Shown here in pieces: positions 41,470 through 51,675 of a stretch of 64,000 bases of DNA. The position numbers and the translations under genes were made by a program. Origin of the DNA: Polaribacter vadi. GTDB taxonomy: Bacteria; Bacteroidota; Bacteroidia; Flavobacteriales; Flavobacteriaceae. Below the pieces are notes generated by a model. That model did not search any database and had not been told where the DNA came from. It worked only from the letters and a program-made list of their open reading frames with translations. How positions within the stretch are numbered: the first letter of the stretch is position 1; each line of letters begins with the position of its first letter. Where the stretch lies: contig NZ_CP017477.1 of the NCBI RefSeq assembly GCF_001761365.1, positions 3,524,001 to 3,588,000 of the forward strand. The letters are read 5' to 3'.

Positions 41470-43056
41470 CTAATTTTTAATTATTTTAAGAACTCTATAA
41501 TTTTCATCAGATATAACTTTAACAATATATATTCCGTTTTTTAAATTTTCTAAATTTATGTTTTTAGAATTTGTTTTGCTTAAAACATTTTTTCCTGACA
41601 CATCATACACATTAATTACATCAATATGCATGTTGAAATTTAAATAACTATTTGTAGGATTTGGATATACACGTAACTTATCTGAGAATAAATTATCAAC
41701 AGATAAAATTTTACTACAATTATCAGAAATAGAATTTACATTTTCAATGATACCTGTGTTATTAAAAGTTTTACCTTCAAAACCTTTATAATCTAAAGCG
41801 TATCTATGAGCTCTAAAAGCGTTATTTCCAACAGCTTCTGTAAATTGATTGTAATTAATATTGCTTCCGACAGGTATTATGTAAACCCAAATTACATTAC
41901 CATCTCTATCAACTTCTGTAATTCTTCCATAACTAGTCTCATTAATCAAAGCATTTCCATTAGCCATTATTTGAACACCAGATTGGGCAGTTTCCCATAC
42001 AACTTTATTTAAAATAGTCCCATCCCAAGACCAGAAATAATCAGTTGGTAAAAATTTGCCAGATCCTGTGCTGTATACTCCATTTGTATCATTCTGATCT
42101 ATAATATGTATAGAAGAAAAAGTAGTACTTGTTCCATATCCATCATTATTAAACACTGACATTTTACCTTTATCAGGACCTTCAGTAATCCATTTTATAT
42201 CATGTTGTTTTCCTAATTTTCTATCATTTATTGTTCCTTTATTATATACTTCAGGATTTCCCCATCTCCAAAGAAAATCTCCACCTTTTCCATAATTACC
42301 TCCAGAATGAGAAGCTGCTTGAGCAGTTGTTGTACTATGGTCTATTACAAACACCTCCTTTAAATGTCTTGCTGAAATTGCAATTTGATCTAAACTTGGA
42401 TTATAATCAATTGCATTTGCATGTATTGGATTCGAACCTTCTCCATCTTCATAATTCATGTTTAGCAATTGAGGATTGTTAGCAACTGAACCATAATTAG
42501 GTTTAGAGCTATCAAATTCTTGAACTAAATGATCAAAAAGTTTCCACTCCCAAACTACATTAGCACTATTTGTGCCCACTGGTTCTATTTCTACAATTTT
42601 TTCTAATGCTAAAACATCATTAGGATAAGAGGTATCCATACCAACAGCAAACATTTCTATATCAGTATAGTTATCTTTAACCAATACTAAAAAGTTTCCA
42701 TTTGGTAAAGGCTGTATATCATGGTGAATCCTAAAGCCAAGTTCACTTTGATAATTCAGACTCCAAAGAATATTATTATCCCAATCTCTAATTTCTGCAT
42801 AGGTTCCTGAACTCTGAAATATGTTACCATTTTCTAATATATAATAATTTCTTGCGTTATCGTCTGGAAAACTCCATTGATGAACTACTTCACCACAATT
42901 ATTAATTAATAAAGTTCTAGTATCAGAAATAGGGTTAATTAGAGTGTAACCATTTGACTTCGTTTTATTGATATCATTAAATACTAATCCAATGGTTTCT
43001 TGAGCGAAATTAAGTTTAAAAACAAATAATAAACTTAAAAAAATTATATTCCTCAT
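41470..43056 (-). CDS. Arylsulfate sulfotransferase-like protein with T9SS sorting domain
   Basis: A 528-residue protein with a signal peptide (ends LNFAQ). The middle is a beta-propeller of the arylsulfotransferase (ASST) type: HHDIQPLPNGNFLVLVKD, IHANAIDYNPSLDQIAISAR, GKQHDIKW and QIMANGNALINETSYG, with several conserved histidines. ASST enzymes move sulfate between phenols through a sulfo-histidine. The last 75 residues are a T9SS type A sorting domain (LRVYPNPTNSYLNF, GIYIVKVISD), so the protein is exported to the surface. TATTTTTG on the minus strand at 43074-43081 is a likely -7 element. Confidence 0.82.
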   Translation of the reverse strand: MRNIIFLSLLFVFKLNFAQETIGLVFNDINKTKSNGYTLINPISDTRTLLINNCGEVVHQWSFPDDNARNYYILENGNIFQSSGTYAEIRDWDNNILWSLNYQSELGFRIHHDIQPLPNGNFLVLVKDNYTDIEMFAVGMDTSYPNDVLALEKIVEIEPVGTNSANVVWEWKLFDHLVQEFDSSKPNYGSVANNPQLLNMNYEDGEGSNPIHANAIDYNPSLDQIAISARHLKEVFVIDHSTTTAQAASHSGGNYGKGGDFLWRWGNPEVYNKGTINDRKLGKQHDIKWITEGPDKGKMSVFNNDGYGTSTTFSSIHIIDQNDTNGVYSTGSGKFLPTDYFWSWDGTILNKVVWETAQSGVQIMANGNALINETSYGRITEVDRDGNVIWVYIIPVGSNINYNQFTEAVGNNAFRAHRYALDYKGFEGKTFNNTGIIENVNSISDNCSKILSVDNLFSDKLRVYPNPTNSYLNFNMHIDVINVYDVSGKNVLSKTNSKNINLENLKNGIYIVKVISDENYRVLKIIKN

Positions 43057-43249
43057 ATATTTTATATTTTATGCAAAAATAATTAAACACGTTATGATTT
43101 CCTAATTTACCCTTGTTGTATTTTTAAGTTTAAATTTCAGTAAACATATTAAATTTTAAAAAAAACATTGAATAACGTATTGTTAATTTTTATCTATAAT
43201 AAATACTTTTTGATTTTTATGTTGATAAATTTGAATAGCTTATAATAAG

Positions 43250-44002
43250 CTAAATATTAGTTATTGTTCTTTGTCTTACAGACTCATAAAGAAAAACGGC
43301 ACAAGCTACAGAAACATTTAAAGACGCAATTTCACCTAATAAAGGTAGTTTTGCTTTATAGTCCACTATCTTTAATACGGAAGGATTCACACCTCTATCT
43401 TCAGAACCCATAACAATTGCTATTGGCTGATTAAAATCGACTTTATAAACAGAATCTTCTGTTTTTTCAGTAGCTGCAACTGTTTTTATTCCAGATGCTT
43501 GTAATAAAAATAAAGCATCTTTAATGTGATCTACTTTACAAATTGGCATTTTAAAAGCAGCACCAGCAGATGTTTTAATGGTTTCTGCGTTTACAGGAGC
43601 GCTTCCATTTTTTTGAATAATAATTGCATGTACTCCAGTACATTCAGCAGTTCTAATAATTGCACCAAAATTTCTGACATCAGAAAGTTGATCTAAAACT
43701 AGAAAGATAGGTGTCTTTTCAGAATCAACGGTTTGTTCAATAATCTTTTCTAAATCATAAAATTCTACAGGAGATATTTGGGCAACAGCTCCTTGATGGT
43801 TACTATTTTTAGATAATCTATCTAATTTCTCTACAGGTACTGTACTTGTTGAAATCTTATGTGTTTTTATGAGCTTATCTAATTCATAGTATAAAGTACC
43901 TCTTAACCCTTTTTGAAGGTAAACTTTGTTAATTGAAGAGCCACTTTCAATAGCTTCAATAATTGCTCTTAATCCAAAAATGTTGGTAGTATTTTTTTCC
44001 AT
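43250..44002 (-). CDS. rlmB: 23S rRNA (guanosine-2'-O)-methyltransferase RlmB
   Basis: A 250-residue SpoU/TrmH-type methyltransferase from the ATG at 44002 (MEKNTTNIFG). The N-terminal substrate-binding domain includes GLRAIIEAIESG. The three SPOUT motifs are NFGAIIRTAECTG, IVMGSEDRGV and ASLNVSVACAVFLYE. It methylates G2251 of 23S rRNA in E. coli. TACATTTG on the minus strand at 44007-44014 lies only 4 bases from the ATG, which suggests a leaderless or near-leaderless message. Confidence 0.9.
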   Translation of the reverse strand: MEKNTTNIFGLRAIIEAIESGSSINKVYLQKGLRGTLYYELDKLIKTHKISTSTVPVEKLDRLSKNSNHQGAVAQISPVEFYDLEKIIEQTVDSEKTPIFLVLDQLSDVRNFGAIIRTAECTGVHAIIIQKNGSAPVNAETIKTSAGAAFKMPICKVDHIKDALFLLQASGIKTVAATEKTEDSVYKVDFNQPIAIVMGSEDRGVNPSVLKIVDYKAKLPLLGEIASLNVSVACAVFLYESVRQRTITNI

Positions 44003-44035
44003 AGTGCAAATGTACTTAAATGTTATCCAAAAAAA

Positions 44036-44059
44036 AACCACCAATTTAAATTGGTGGTT
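44036..44059 (-). terminator. Terminator of the Sus operon
   Basis: A perfect 24-base palindrome, AACCACCAATTT / AAATTGGTGGTT. It lies about 20 bp past the lipoprotein gene's stop and is followed on the minus strand by a run of T. Confidence 0.85.
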
Positions 44060-44079
44060 AAAATTTTAATTTATTTTTT

Positions 44080-44811
44080 TTAATTTGTATCGAAAGCAAC
44101 TTCATATTTAGTACCAAAATCACCTGTTACTGCGGCTTTTTCTTCACCATTAATAGTTAATGTTACATTTCCATCAGCTGGATAACTTAAACCATCTCCA
44201 TAAGCATCATTGAAAGTAAAAGTATAGTCTCTACCAGCACATAATGTAATAGTTTCAGTTGCAGAAGCTTGTCCATCAGCATAAAATTTTTCTGCTTTAG
44301 AAACAACGATACCACCTAAAGCATCTGTAATTGACCAAGAAGATTCACTACCATAACCATCAAAATTTATTTCTAAAGTTGCAGTAACTTCAGTACAATT
44401 TTGTATATAGTTAACAGTAGTACTACCTCCATTATATAAATTTTCAACTACACCGAAATTTAAGATTAATTTATTAACACCAATTCCTAAATTAGTATCT
44501 GTAAGCTGAACTGTTAATGTACCTTCATTAGATCCACTAGGAATAGTTACTGTAGATGGAACTGTATAAGAACCAGCTGCAGCTGCTGAAGCAGGATCAA
44601 CCAAAATATCAAAAGACCTGTCAGATCCAGTAATATTTGCACTATATACTGGAATATCAAAAGAGTTTGATGAACCTACATCAACTCCAGTTGAAAACTC
44701 TGAGTCTGCAAATGCTATATAATTTGTTCCTTCTGGTGTTGGAACTTCCTCTTCACAACCAGTATAAATGAATACTGTTAGTGCTAATAATATATATTTT
44801 ATTTTATTCAT
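44080..44811 (-). CDS. Sus-operon lipoprotein (SusE-like position)
   Basis: A 243-residue protein with lipobox Cys19 (FIYTGCEEE). The first domain, about 30-120, is an Ig-like beta domain (TVPSTVTIPSGSNEGTLTVQL) as in DUF1735/DUF4843-type proteins of Sus loci. The second half, NFDGYGSESSWSITD to DYTFTFNDAYGDGLSYP, resembles repeats in secreted Bacteroidota proteins. It is the third gene of the SusC-SusD operon and probably a surface glycan- or peptide-binding lipoprotein; the ligand is unknown. Confidence 0.7.
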   Translation of the reverse strand: MNKIKYILLALTVFIYTGCEEEVPTPEGTNYIAFADSEFSTGVDVGSSNSFDIPVYSANITGSDRSFDILVDPASAAAAGSYTVPSTVTIPSGSNEGTLTVQLTDTNLGIGVNKLILNFGVVENLYNGGSTTVNYIQNCTEVTATLEINFDGYGSESSWSITDALGGIVVSKAEKFYADGQASATETITLCAGRDYTFTFNDAYGDGLSYPADGNVTLTINGEEKAAVTGDFGTKYEVAFDTN

Positions 44812-44828
44812 GATTTTTTAGATTTTAT

Positions 44829-44864
44829 AATAGCTACCATTTTTTTAGAAAAATGGTAGCTATT
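44829..44864 (-). terminator. Intercistronic hairpin after susD
   Basis: A 16-bp inverted repeat, AATAGCTACCATTTTT / AAAAATGGTAGCTATT, with a 4-base loop. It lies between the SusD stop and the downstream lipoprotein start. No good T tract follows on the minus strand, so it is more likely an mRNA-stabilising or attenuating hairpin than a full terminator. Confidence 0.6.
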
Positions 44865-44868
44865 AATA

Positions 44869-46392
44869 TTATTGATTTTGATTACTCAAGAATGGATTAT
44901 TTTGAATTTCATCTAAAGGAATTTCAAATTGCATTCTTTCATCATTATAAGGAATTGCCTCACCTACAAAAGATAAGTGATTAGTACCTCTAGTAGTGGT
45001 AGCTTTGTTACGTTTCATAGCTAAGAAACTTTTCCCTTCACCCCAAAGTTCTATTCTGGTTTGTAGGTATATTTGGTTTAATAATTGAGCACCACTTAAA
45101 CCATCAATAAAAGAAGCGTCAGGAACTCTTCTGGATACTAATGCTTTTAAACTAGTTCTTGCAGCTCCTTCATTTCCAGCTCTAGCATTTGCTTCTGCAT
45201 TTAATAAGTACATTTCTTCTATTCTCATAAAAACATAATCTGCAACCGTAGTTGTAGAAGTACCTCCAATTACATCTGTTGCTCTAAATTTAAATAATGG
45301 CTGTAAATATCTTCCACTAGCATCATTTCCAAAAAACTGTGCTTTTCTAACATCATTTGCTGGTATTTGATCATATAAAGCTTTGTCGATAGCTTTGTAG
45401 TCACCAACCCAAGCATAGCTGTAAGAATAAGAATCAACTTGACCCCACCATGAAACTAAACCTAAACCAATAGTTGGTGTTAAATCTACACCCCACATCC
45501 AGCTTGGCGTATTAACATCATTAAATCCATTAATTCCACCTGGAGCAGCTACAACCTCTGATTCAGCTAACATTGTATAATTACCAGAAGAAATTACTTG
45601 TTGAGTTAGAGTAGCTACTTCTCCATCTCTACCACCTTTAGCAGCTAAAGCATATGCTAAAATAGCTTTTGCGATATCTTGATTTACTTGATTTTTTGTG
45701 CTTCTACTAAATCCATTTAACAAAGATATAGCTTCTGTCAAATCTTTTTCGATTTGAGTATATACTTCATCTGCAGTAGACTTAGGTAAATTAGTACCAA
45801 TTGGTTCTAATGGCATAGGTAGTATTGCTTCTGAACCAACAAATTCTTTTTGGTAATATTGAGTTAAATAAAAATATGAATGAGCACGCATAGCTTTTGC
45901 TTGTCCCATTGAAAATTTATTGTCATCAATCTCTGGAATTGCATCATTACCACCAAGATTTTGAATAATATTATTTGCAGATCTTATGATTCTGTAGTAA
46001 TATCTCCATACTTGTCTATTACTTCCTCTAGTAAAATCTAAAGGAGCTTGAAATTCTGTAATATCTGCACGATACCAACCATAACCACTCGCACTTAAAG
46101 CCATATCTCCACAAAGCATATCTGCAAAAATATCATAAGCTTTTTGACCAAAATCAGTATGGCTAGTAGTTCCACCAGTTTGAGTTTCTATCATCTGAGA
46201 ATACATTCCACCAACAAAGGCAGCAGGTATTTCTAAGTTTGTGAACGCACCCTGTTCTAATTGTGCATTGGTAATAGACTGTGTCTGGTTACTTACACCA
46301 GATACTCCACTATTATCTAATATATCTTCACTACAACCAAAACTCATTGCTAGTATTGCAGTAATAAAAGATAGTTTTATTATTTTTTTCAT
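44869..46392 (-). CDS. susD: SusD/RagB family outer membrane lipoprotein
   Basis: A 507-residue protein with lipobox Cys20 (MSFGCSED). Typical SusD features include RIIRSANNIIQNLGG, the TPR-like AKAMRAHSYFYLTQYYQKEFVG, and the C-terminal ELWGEGKSFLAMKRNKATT with a final ...IPYNDERMQFEIPLDEIQNNP. SusD forms the lid over the SusC transporter and binds substrate at the cell surface. The SusC gene is 26 bp upstream, in the same operon. No glycoside hydrolase lies nearby, so the substrate (sugar or peptide) cannot be named. Confidence 0.92.
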   Translation of the reverse strand: MKKIIKLSFITAILAMSFGCSEDILDNSGVSGVSNQTQSITNAQLEQGAFTNLEIPAAFVGGMYSQMIETQTGGTTSHTDFGQKAYDIFADMLCGDMALSASGYGWYRADITEFQAPLDFTRGSNRQVWRYYYRIIRSANNIIQNLGGNDAIPEIDDNKFSMGQAKAMRAHSYFYLTQYYQKEFVGSEAILPMPLEPIGTNLPKSTADEVYTQIEKDLTEAISLLNGFSRSTKNQVNQDIAKAILAYALAAKGGRDGEVATLTQQVISSGNYTMLAESEVVAAPGGINGFNDVNTPSWMWGVDLTPTIGLGLVSWWGQVDSYSYSYAWVGDYKAIDKALYDQIPANDVRKAQFFGNDASGRYLQPLFKFRATDVIGGTSTTTVADYVFMRIEEMYLLNAEANARAGNEGAARTSLKALVSRRVPDASFIDGLSGAQLLNQIYLQTRIELWGEGKSFLAMKRNKATTTRGTNHLSFVGEAIPYNDERMQFEIPLDEIQNNPFLSNQNQ

Positions 46393-46418
46393 AATTCTTG
46401 TTGTTTAAAATTTAAAAA

Positions 46419-49400
46419 TTAAAATTTAACTCTAACTCCCATTGTTATAGTAGTAGCAGGTGCATATAATGCTCTACCTGAGTTTCCTGCTTCTGAAGTG
46501 TTAGGATTAAATCCATTTCTAACAGTGTTAAGGAAAAGGTTGTCACCTGAAACCCATAAGTTAATTGAATCAACACCAGATTTTGTTATAAAGTTGCTTG
46601 GAACAGTATAGCCAACTCTTGCATTATTAAGTCCTAAGTAATCTGTACTTGTAATAAAACGTGAAGAAGTACTTGATGCGTTTACAACTGCGTTATCAGA
46701 TAATATTGGAACACCAGTTACATCTCCAGGATTTTGCCATCTTAATAAAATATCACTATGATAATTATTACCAGCAGCTCCAAAACGATCACTCATTAAT
46801 TCTGCATATTGCGCATCATAAGCATAACCACCTAAACTATATGTAAACTGCGTAGAAAAGTCGAAATTTTTAATTTTCCCTGATATTCTAAATGCTCCTC
46901 TTAAATCTGGTATAAAAGATTTATCAATATACTTTTGAGTACCATCTGCATAGGTTTTAGTAGTAGTTTTCTTAATATTTGCATTTTCTGCTAATAATTG
47001 ATATTCATACATTGTTGATGTTGAACTTGATGTACCATCTTCTAAAGTAGCAAAGTCACCCTCACCAGCATCTAAAACATTATTATTGTTTTTATCATCA
47101 TAATATTGGTACCACATTGGCGCTCCATCAGAAGGATCTACTCCAGCCCATTCTCTCATATAAAAATCAAAAATTGAACGTCCTTCTGTAAAAGCGTAAT
47201 TACCATCTGTACTTGAGTTTTCGTCAATAATTTTAGGTAAACCAGTTGAAACATCTAAAGGTAACGTAACCATTTCGTTACTTAACATTTCTCCATTAAA
47301 AGATAGATTTAAAGAAAAATCTTCTTTTTTAATAAGGTAAGCATTTACTTCAAATTCTAAACCAGAGTTTAATACTTCACCATCATTTACTAAAATAGAA
47401 GAGATACCAGATGAAGGTCCAACTCTTTGATTAAAGAATAAGTTGTCTGTATTTTTTCTATAGTAATCTACATTAACATCTAAATAATTTCCAAAACTCA
47501 TTTCAACACCACCTTGTATCATTTTAGAAGTTTCCCAAGTTAAATCTGGGTTACCAACTACAGCCTCAGAAATTGCTAAACCACCTACATAACTAGTGTT
47601 ATATCTTGTAAACGCAGTAGCAGTTCCTGGTCCTTGTTGATCTCCTGTAATACCATAAGATGCTTTCAGTTTTAAATAAGATAAAAAGCTATCCGTCATA
47701 AAGTCTTCTTCGCTTACTATCCAAGAACCACCAACAGAACCAAAAGTACCCCATTTTTCGTTTATAAATCTAGAAGATCCATCTGTTCTAATAGAACCAC
47801 TAAAAAAGTATTTATTAGCATAATTATAAGTAGCTTGACCAAAATAAGACTCAATACCAGATTCATTTATATATCCAAAAGAAGGTTGATTTTCTAATAG
47901 ATAATTAGATAAGTTAAAAACTCCTGGTAATAAAACTTCTTGCTTGTATTGTTGAGAATATGCTAAGCTAGTTTCAAATGTTTCGTGAGCAGCAATTACT
48001 TCTAAAGAATGATCATCAAAAGATTTATTAAAACGTAATAATTGTAAAAAAGTTTTAGACCAATTAATACCATCAGAAATAGTTAAAGTTCCATTTGAAT
48101 TTGATGATGGGCCATATACATGATTTGCAGCATTATGAGCTCTATTGAAAGAATATTGCCCTCCGAAACGAGTTTCGAATTTTAACCAATCTGTAAATTT
48201 AAAATCTGCAGAAAAATTACCATTTATAGCATGTTCTTGAGAACCAACAAAATCTAATGTAGCAGATCCAATTGGGTTTAAAAGGTCTGAATTTGGTCTA
48301 GATCTTGTAAAAGGAACAGGAGCAGTAAGTCCTGTAGGAGAACCATAATCAAATTGTGCTCCACCATAAACAGGATCTGGCACTAAATTTCCAGTGTTTG
48401 GATATCTTGCATAAACTGGGTAAAGAGGTGCCATTTTATCTGAAAATTCAAATATGTTTTCAGCACCATTTGTTTGACCATTGTTTTTGCTTTCAGAATA
48501 AGCGTAACCAAAATTTGCACCAAGTTTTAACCAAGATTTAACATCAGAGGTTAAATTGATTCTAGTAGTATATCTTTTATATTCAGAATTTAATGAATAT
48601 CCAGCATCTTCTAAATATCCTGCAGAAACAAAATATTTCGATTTTTCTGAACCACCACTCATTCTTAAATTTGTTTCTGTACGTATTCCAGTTCCAAATG
48701 CTATATCAGCATATCTTTCTGGTGTATATAATCTATTAACTCCAGTTCTAACTGTTCTTGTTGATGGATCTATTAAAGCATCTCCAGTTGCAGCATCCCA
48801 CATATTATATCCATCTCCTATTCCATTAATAGTAAGTAATGTATTATTTGCGAAATCTGTAGGATTAGCATTATTTGTTACAACACCTCTATTGTATAGA
48901 CCTTCCCATACCAAACCAACATATTGTTCTGGTGATTTAATAACGTCATATCTAGCTATTTGCTGAAAGTTTACACCACTTTTAACATCTACTTCTATGT
49001 ATGATTTTTCGTTAGAAGATCCACTTTTAGTAGTAATTAAAATTACACCATTAGCACCTCTAGAACCATAAATAGCAGTTGCAGTTGCATCTTTTAAAAC
49101 GGTAGTAGTTTTAATATCACCAGGGTTAATTGCATTTAATTCTCCTGCTCCACTAAAAGGAACACCATCAATTACATATAAAGGAGCACGATTTCCTAAA
49201 GGAGAACCATAACCTCTAATACGTACAGTACCAATAGTACCAGGTTGACCAGATGTGTTAATTACAGATACACCAGCAACTTCACCTGTTAAAGCTTGTG
49301 AAACGTTTGTGAAGTTTTTAGCTTCTAAATTTTCAGCAGTAACTGTTGTTGCAGTACCCGTAAAAGATTTCTTTGTACTTGTACCATAACCTACAACTAC

Positions 49401-49712
49401 TATCTCTTCTAATACATTAGCATCTTCTTCCATCGTTAGGTTAATAATATTGGAAGAACCTACAGTTTTTTCAGAAGGTTTATAGCCTAAATATCTAAAA
49501 ACTAAAACATCGCCTGCTTTAGCTTTTATAGAGTATTTACCGTCAAAATCTGTTTCTGCACCAATAGTACTTCCCTTAATTATAACACTTACTCCTGGTA
49601 AACTACCTGAATTATCAGAAACAGTACCAGTAATAGTCTTAACCTGTGCAAAGGAAACTTGCACGATAAACGCCAGTAATAGCGTTAAAATTCCATTAAA
49701 CTTTGTCTTCAT
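46419..49712 (-). CDS. susC: SusC/RagA family TonB-dependent transporter
   Basis: 1097 residues from the ATG at 49712, which opens a signal peptide (KTKFNGILTLLLAFIVQVSFAQ). The frame continues upstream to 49793, but that would bury the signal. The order is a carboxypeptidase-D-like repeat (GTVSDNSGSLPGVSVIIKG), the TonB plug (EIVVVGYGT, LYVIDGVPF, IYGSRGANGVILITTKSG) and a 22-strand barrel ending ITMGVRVKF. It imports a bound oligomer through the outer membrane with TonB energy. Its plug region closely resembles the one inserted in the alpha-2-macroglobulin at 12456-19076. Confidence 0.93.
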   Translation of the reverse strand: MKTKFNGILTLLLAFIVQVSFAQVKTITGTVSDNSGSLPGVSVIIKGSTIGAETDFDGKYSIKAKAGDVLVFRYLGYKPSEKTVGSSNIINLTMEEDANVLEEIVVVGYGTSTKKSFTGTATTVTAENLEAKNFTNVSQALTGEVAGVSVINTSGQPGTIGTVRIRGYGSPLGNRAPLYVIDGVPFSGAGELNAINPGDIKTTTVLKDATATAIYGSRGANGVILITTKSGSSNEKSYIEVDVKSGVNFQQIARYDVIKSPEQYVGLVWEGLYNRGVVTNNANPTDFANNTLLTINGIGDGYNMWDAATGDALIDPSTRTVRTGVNRLYTPERYADIAFGTGIRTETNLRMSGGSEKSKYFVSAGYLEDAGYSLNSEYKRYTTRINLTSDVKSWLKLGANFGYAYSESKNNGQTNGAENIFEFSDKMAPLYPVYARYPNTGNLVPDPVYGGAQFDYGSPTGLTAPVPFTRSRPNSDLLNPIGSATLDFVGSQEHAINGNFSADFKFTDWLKFETRFGGQYSFNRAHNAANHVYGPSSNSNGTLTISDGINWSKTFLQLLRFNKSFDDHSLEVIAAHETFETSLAYSQQYKQEVLLPGVFNLSNYLLENQPSFGYINESGIESYFGQATYNYANKYFFSGSIRTDGSSRFINEKWGTFGSVGGSWIVSEEDFMTDSFLSYLKLKASYGITGDQQGPGTATAFTRYNTSYVGGLAISEAVVGNPDLTWETSKMIQGGVEMSFGNYLDVNVDYYRKNTDNLFFNQRVGPSSGISSILVNDGEVLNSGLEFEVNAYLIKKEDFSLNLSFNGEMLSNEMVTLPLDVSTGLPKIIDENSSTDGNYAFTEGRSIFDFYMREWAGVDPSDGAPMWYQYYDDKNNNNVLDAGEGDFATLEDGTSSSTSTMYEYQLLAENANIKKTTTKTYADGTQKYIDKSFIPDLRGAFRISGKIKNFDFSTQFTYSLGGYAYDAQYAELMSDRFGAAGNNYHSDILLRWQNPGDVTGVPILSDNAVVNASSTSSRFITSTDYLGLNNARVGYTVPSNFITKSGVDSINLWVSGDNLFLNTVRNGFNPNTSEAGNSGRALYAPATTITMGVRVKF

Positions 49713-49923
49713 TGTATAATTATTTGAATTAATTAATGCCAAAAGTCTTAAATAAAACTTAAAAAAACAATTTTTTAACAGTAATTTATTCAAAATAATT
49801 TCTTTATTATAAAATCTTTATAAAGTTAATATTTGTTTAGTTGAGTTTTATTTGATTTGTGTTGATTTTTTGTAAACTATTTAGCTCAAGTAAAAAAAAA
49901 TATATTATTTGTAAGAGTTCTGT

Positions 49924-51588
49924 TTAAAAGGATTTCTTCCAGCTTACAAGTAATTTTGCGTTTTTAAAATCAAATTTTTCACTTTCATTTCTTCCAATTG
50001 AGGAGCTTATATTGATAAGTGAGTTTTTGTTAATAAATAGAAATCCTAAACCTAATGAATTTAAATTTTTAGTATTTTCAAGAGTTGCTGTTTTTGCAAA
50101 GTCTGTAATAGTATATAAATATGATTTTTCAGATGTTAAAAATCTATATTCCAAATTGAACATAATGTATTTATTTACAAAAATACTTTGTTCGTTAAAA
50201 CCTCTTATGGATTTTGGTCCTCCAATTCTAAAAAGCTCGTTATTTAAATATGTGTTTGATTTTAAAAAACCATTAGTGTTTTTAATGTAAAAACTATTTC
50301 GTGAATTTAATTCCCAAATGTAAGATGCAGTGGTTTCTATTTTTATTTGATTCGTACTACTAGAGTTTAAATTTCTTTCTCCAAATGATGGGTTAATTTT
50401 TAAAAGAATTTTATCATTAAAAAAGAAATCATTTTTTTGGACTACAAAGTCAAATTGAAAGCCTAAAAAATAATTACTGAAATTTTCTATGTTATTTTCA
50501 ATTCTTTTATCTAAGTTAATAGAGGATTCAGAATTATATGTTAATGCAAATTTAATTTTTGTATTTAGGTTATAGAATATTTTTGAGTCAAACTTGGTAT
50601 TTAAAAATGTAGAATCTTGTTTGTATATAGAAAATGATAGTTCAGGTGTTATTTTTGATTTAAATATATAAGGTGTTTTTAATGCAATCTCAAACTCTTG
50701 ACGTTCATCTGCAATTTTATTCCAAAAAAGTTTGAATTTTTCTCCTGTATTTAGAATGTTATTTAATTCTAAGTCGATATTGCCATTCAATAATAAATCT
50801 CCATTTTCTTTTGTTGCAAAATTTATGAGTCCATCAAAACTGTTATTTTTCCTTTTTTTTAAATATACGTATAAAAAGGTTGAATCTTTTGTAAATAAAA
50901 CTTCTGGAGTTTTTATTTCTGATACAAATTGCAGGTTTTTGGAAATTTCAGAGATGCTTTTTATTTTTTTTTCATTAAAAACTGAATTTGCTCTAATGTT
51001 AAAATGATTTTTTAAAAATGATTTAGGAAAATCATCATAACCTTTTACAACTACTTTATTTATAATTCTTTTTGAAGAGGTTTCTATTGAGAGTTCTGCG
51101 AATAACTTTTTATCTTTAATTTTAATATTTTTTAATTGAATTTTTGAAAATGATTTCCCTTCTAAATCAATATTTTTTGAAATATTTAATAATGTAGATT
51201 GAAGTTTTTCTATAGAAATATTAATCGTGTTGTTTGTAAATTCAAAACCATTAAAAAGATACTGGTCTTTTAGTTTTACGTAAATTTCACTTTGATTGAT
51301 TTTTTCATTTAAAGAAAAGTAAGCTGAGTAGTTGTTTTTTGTTTTTACTAAAGAGTCAATCGTATTTGTAAAATACCCGATGTTTTTCAAATATTTAGAG
51401 ATCTTATTAATTTCAAAATTAATAGAAGTGGAATCAATATGTTTTTTTTGATATTTTATTTTATTTAAAATAGTTACTTCATTTTTATTTACACTAGATA
51501 TTTTTAAATTTATCCTTTGAGTATATAAGCTTTCTATACTAAAAAATAAGAGTAGTATAAGTGGTTTGATAAATATGTTTTGCTTCAA
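49924..51588 (-). CDS. Omp85/BamA-family outer membrane protein
   Basis: A 554-residue protein with a signal peptide. Residues about 25-240 hold POTRA-like repeats (for example INKVVVKGYDDFPKSFLKNHF). The rest is a 16-stranded barrel with the family motif GGPKSIRGFNEQS near residue 455 (the IRGF tip of loop 6) and the terminal LLVSWKKSF. With so few POTRA repeats it resembles TamA-like or surface-antigen transporters rather than BamA. It lies between the susC gene and rpsL, divergent from the ribosomal operon. Confidence 0.82.
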   Translation of the reverse strand: MKQNIFIKPLILLLFFSIESLYTQRINLKISSVNKNEVTILNKIKYQKKHIDSTSINFEINKISKYLKNIGYFTNTIDSLVKTKNNYSAYFSLNEKINQSEIYVKLKDQYLFNGFEFTNNTINISIEKLQSTLLNISKNIDLEGKSFSKIQLKNIKIKDKKLFAELSIETSSKRIINKVVVKGYDDFPKSFLKNHFNIRANSVFNEKKIKSISEISKNLQFVSEIKTPEVLFTKDSTFLYVYLKKRKNNSFDGLINFATKENGDLLLNGNIDLELNNILNTGEKFKLFWNKIADERQEFEIALKTPYIFKSKITPELSFSIYKQDSTFLNTKFDSKIFYNLNTKIKFALTYNSESSINLDKRIENNIENFSNYFLGFQFDFVVQKNDFFFNDKILLKINPSFGERNLNSSSTNQIKIETTASYIWELNSRNSFYIKNTNGFLKSNTYLNNELFRIGGPKSIRGFNEQSIFVNKYIMFNLEYRFLTSEKSYLYTITDFAKTATLENTKNLNSLGLGFLFINKNSLINISSSIGRNESEKFDFKNAKLLVSWKKSF

Positions 51589-51675
51589 GATATTTTTATA
51601 TGATATTCAAATGTATATTAAAATCTCAAAAAATTAGCTAATAAAAATTCATTTAGAAAAAATAACTCGTTGATA

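Noticed and set aside
49713..49793. Longer N-terminus for SusC from the ATG at 49793
   Set aside because: It would place 27 residues before a clear signal peptide; the ATG at 49712 is better.
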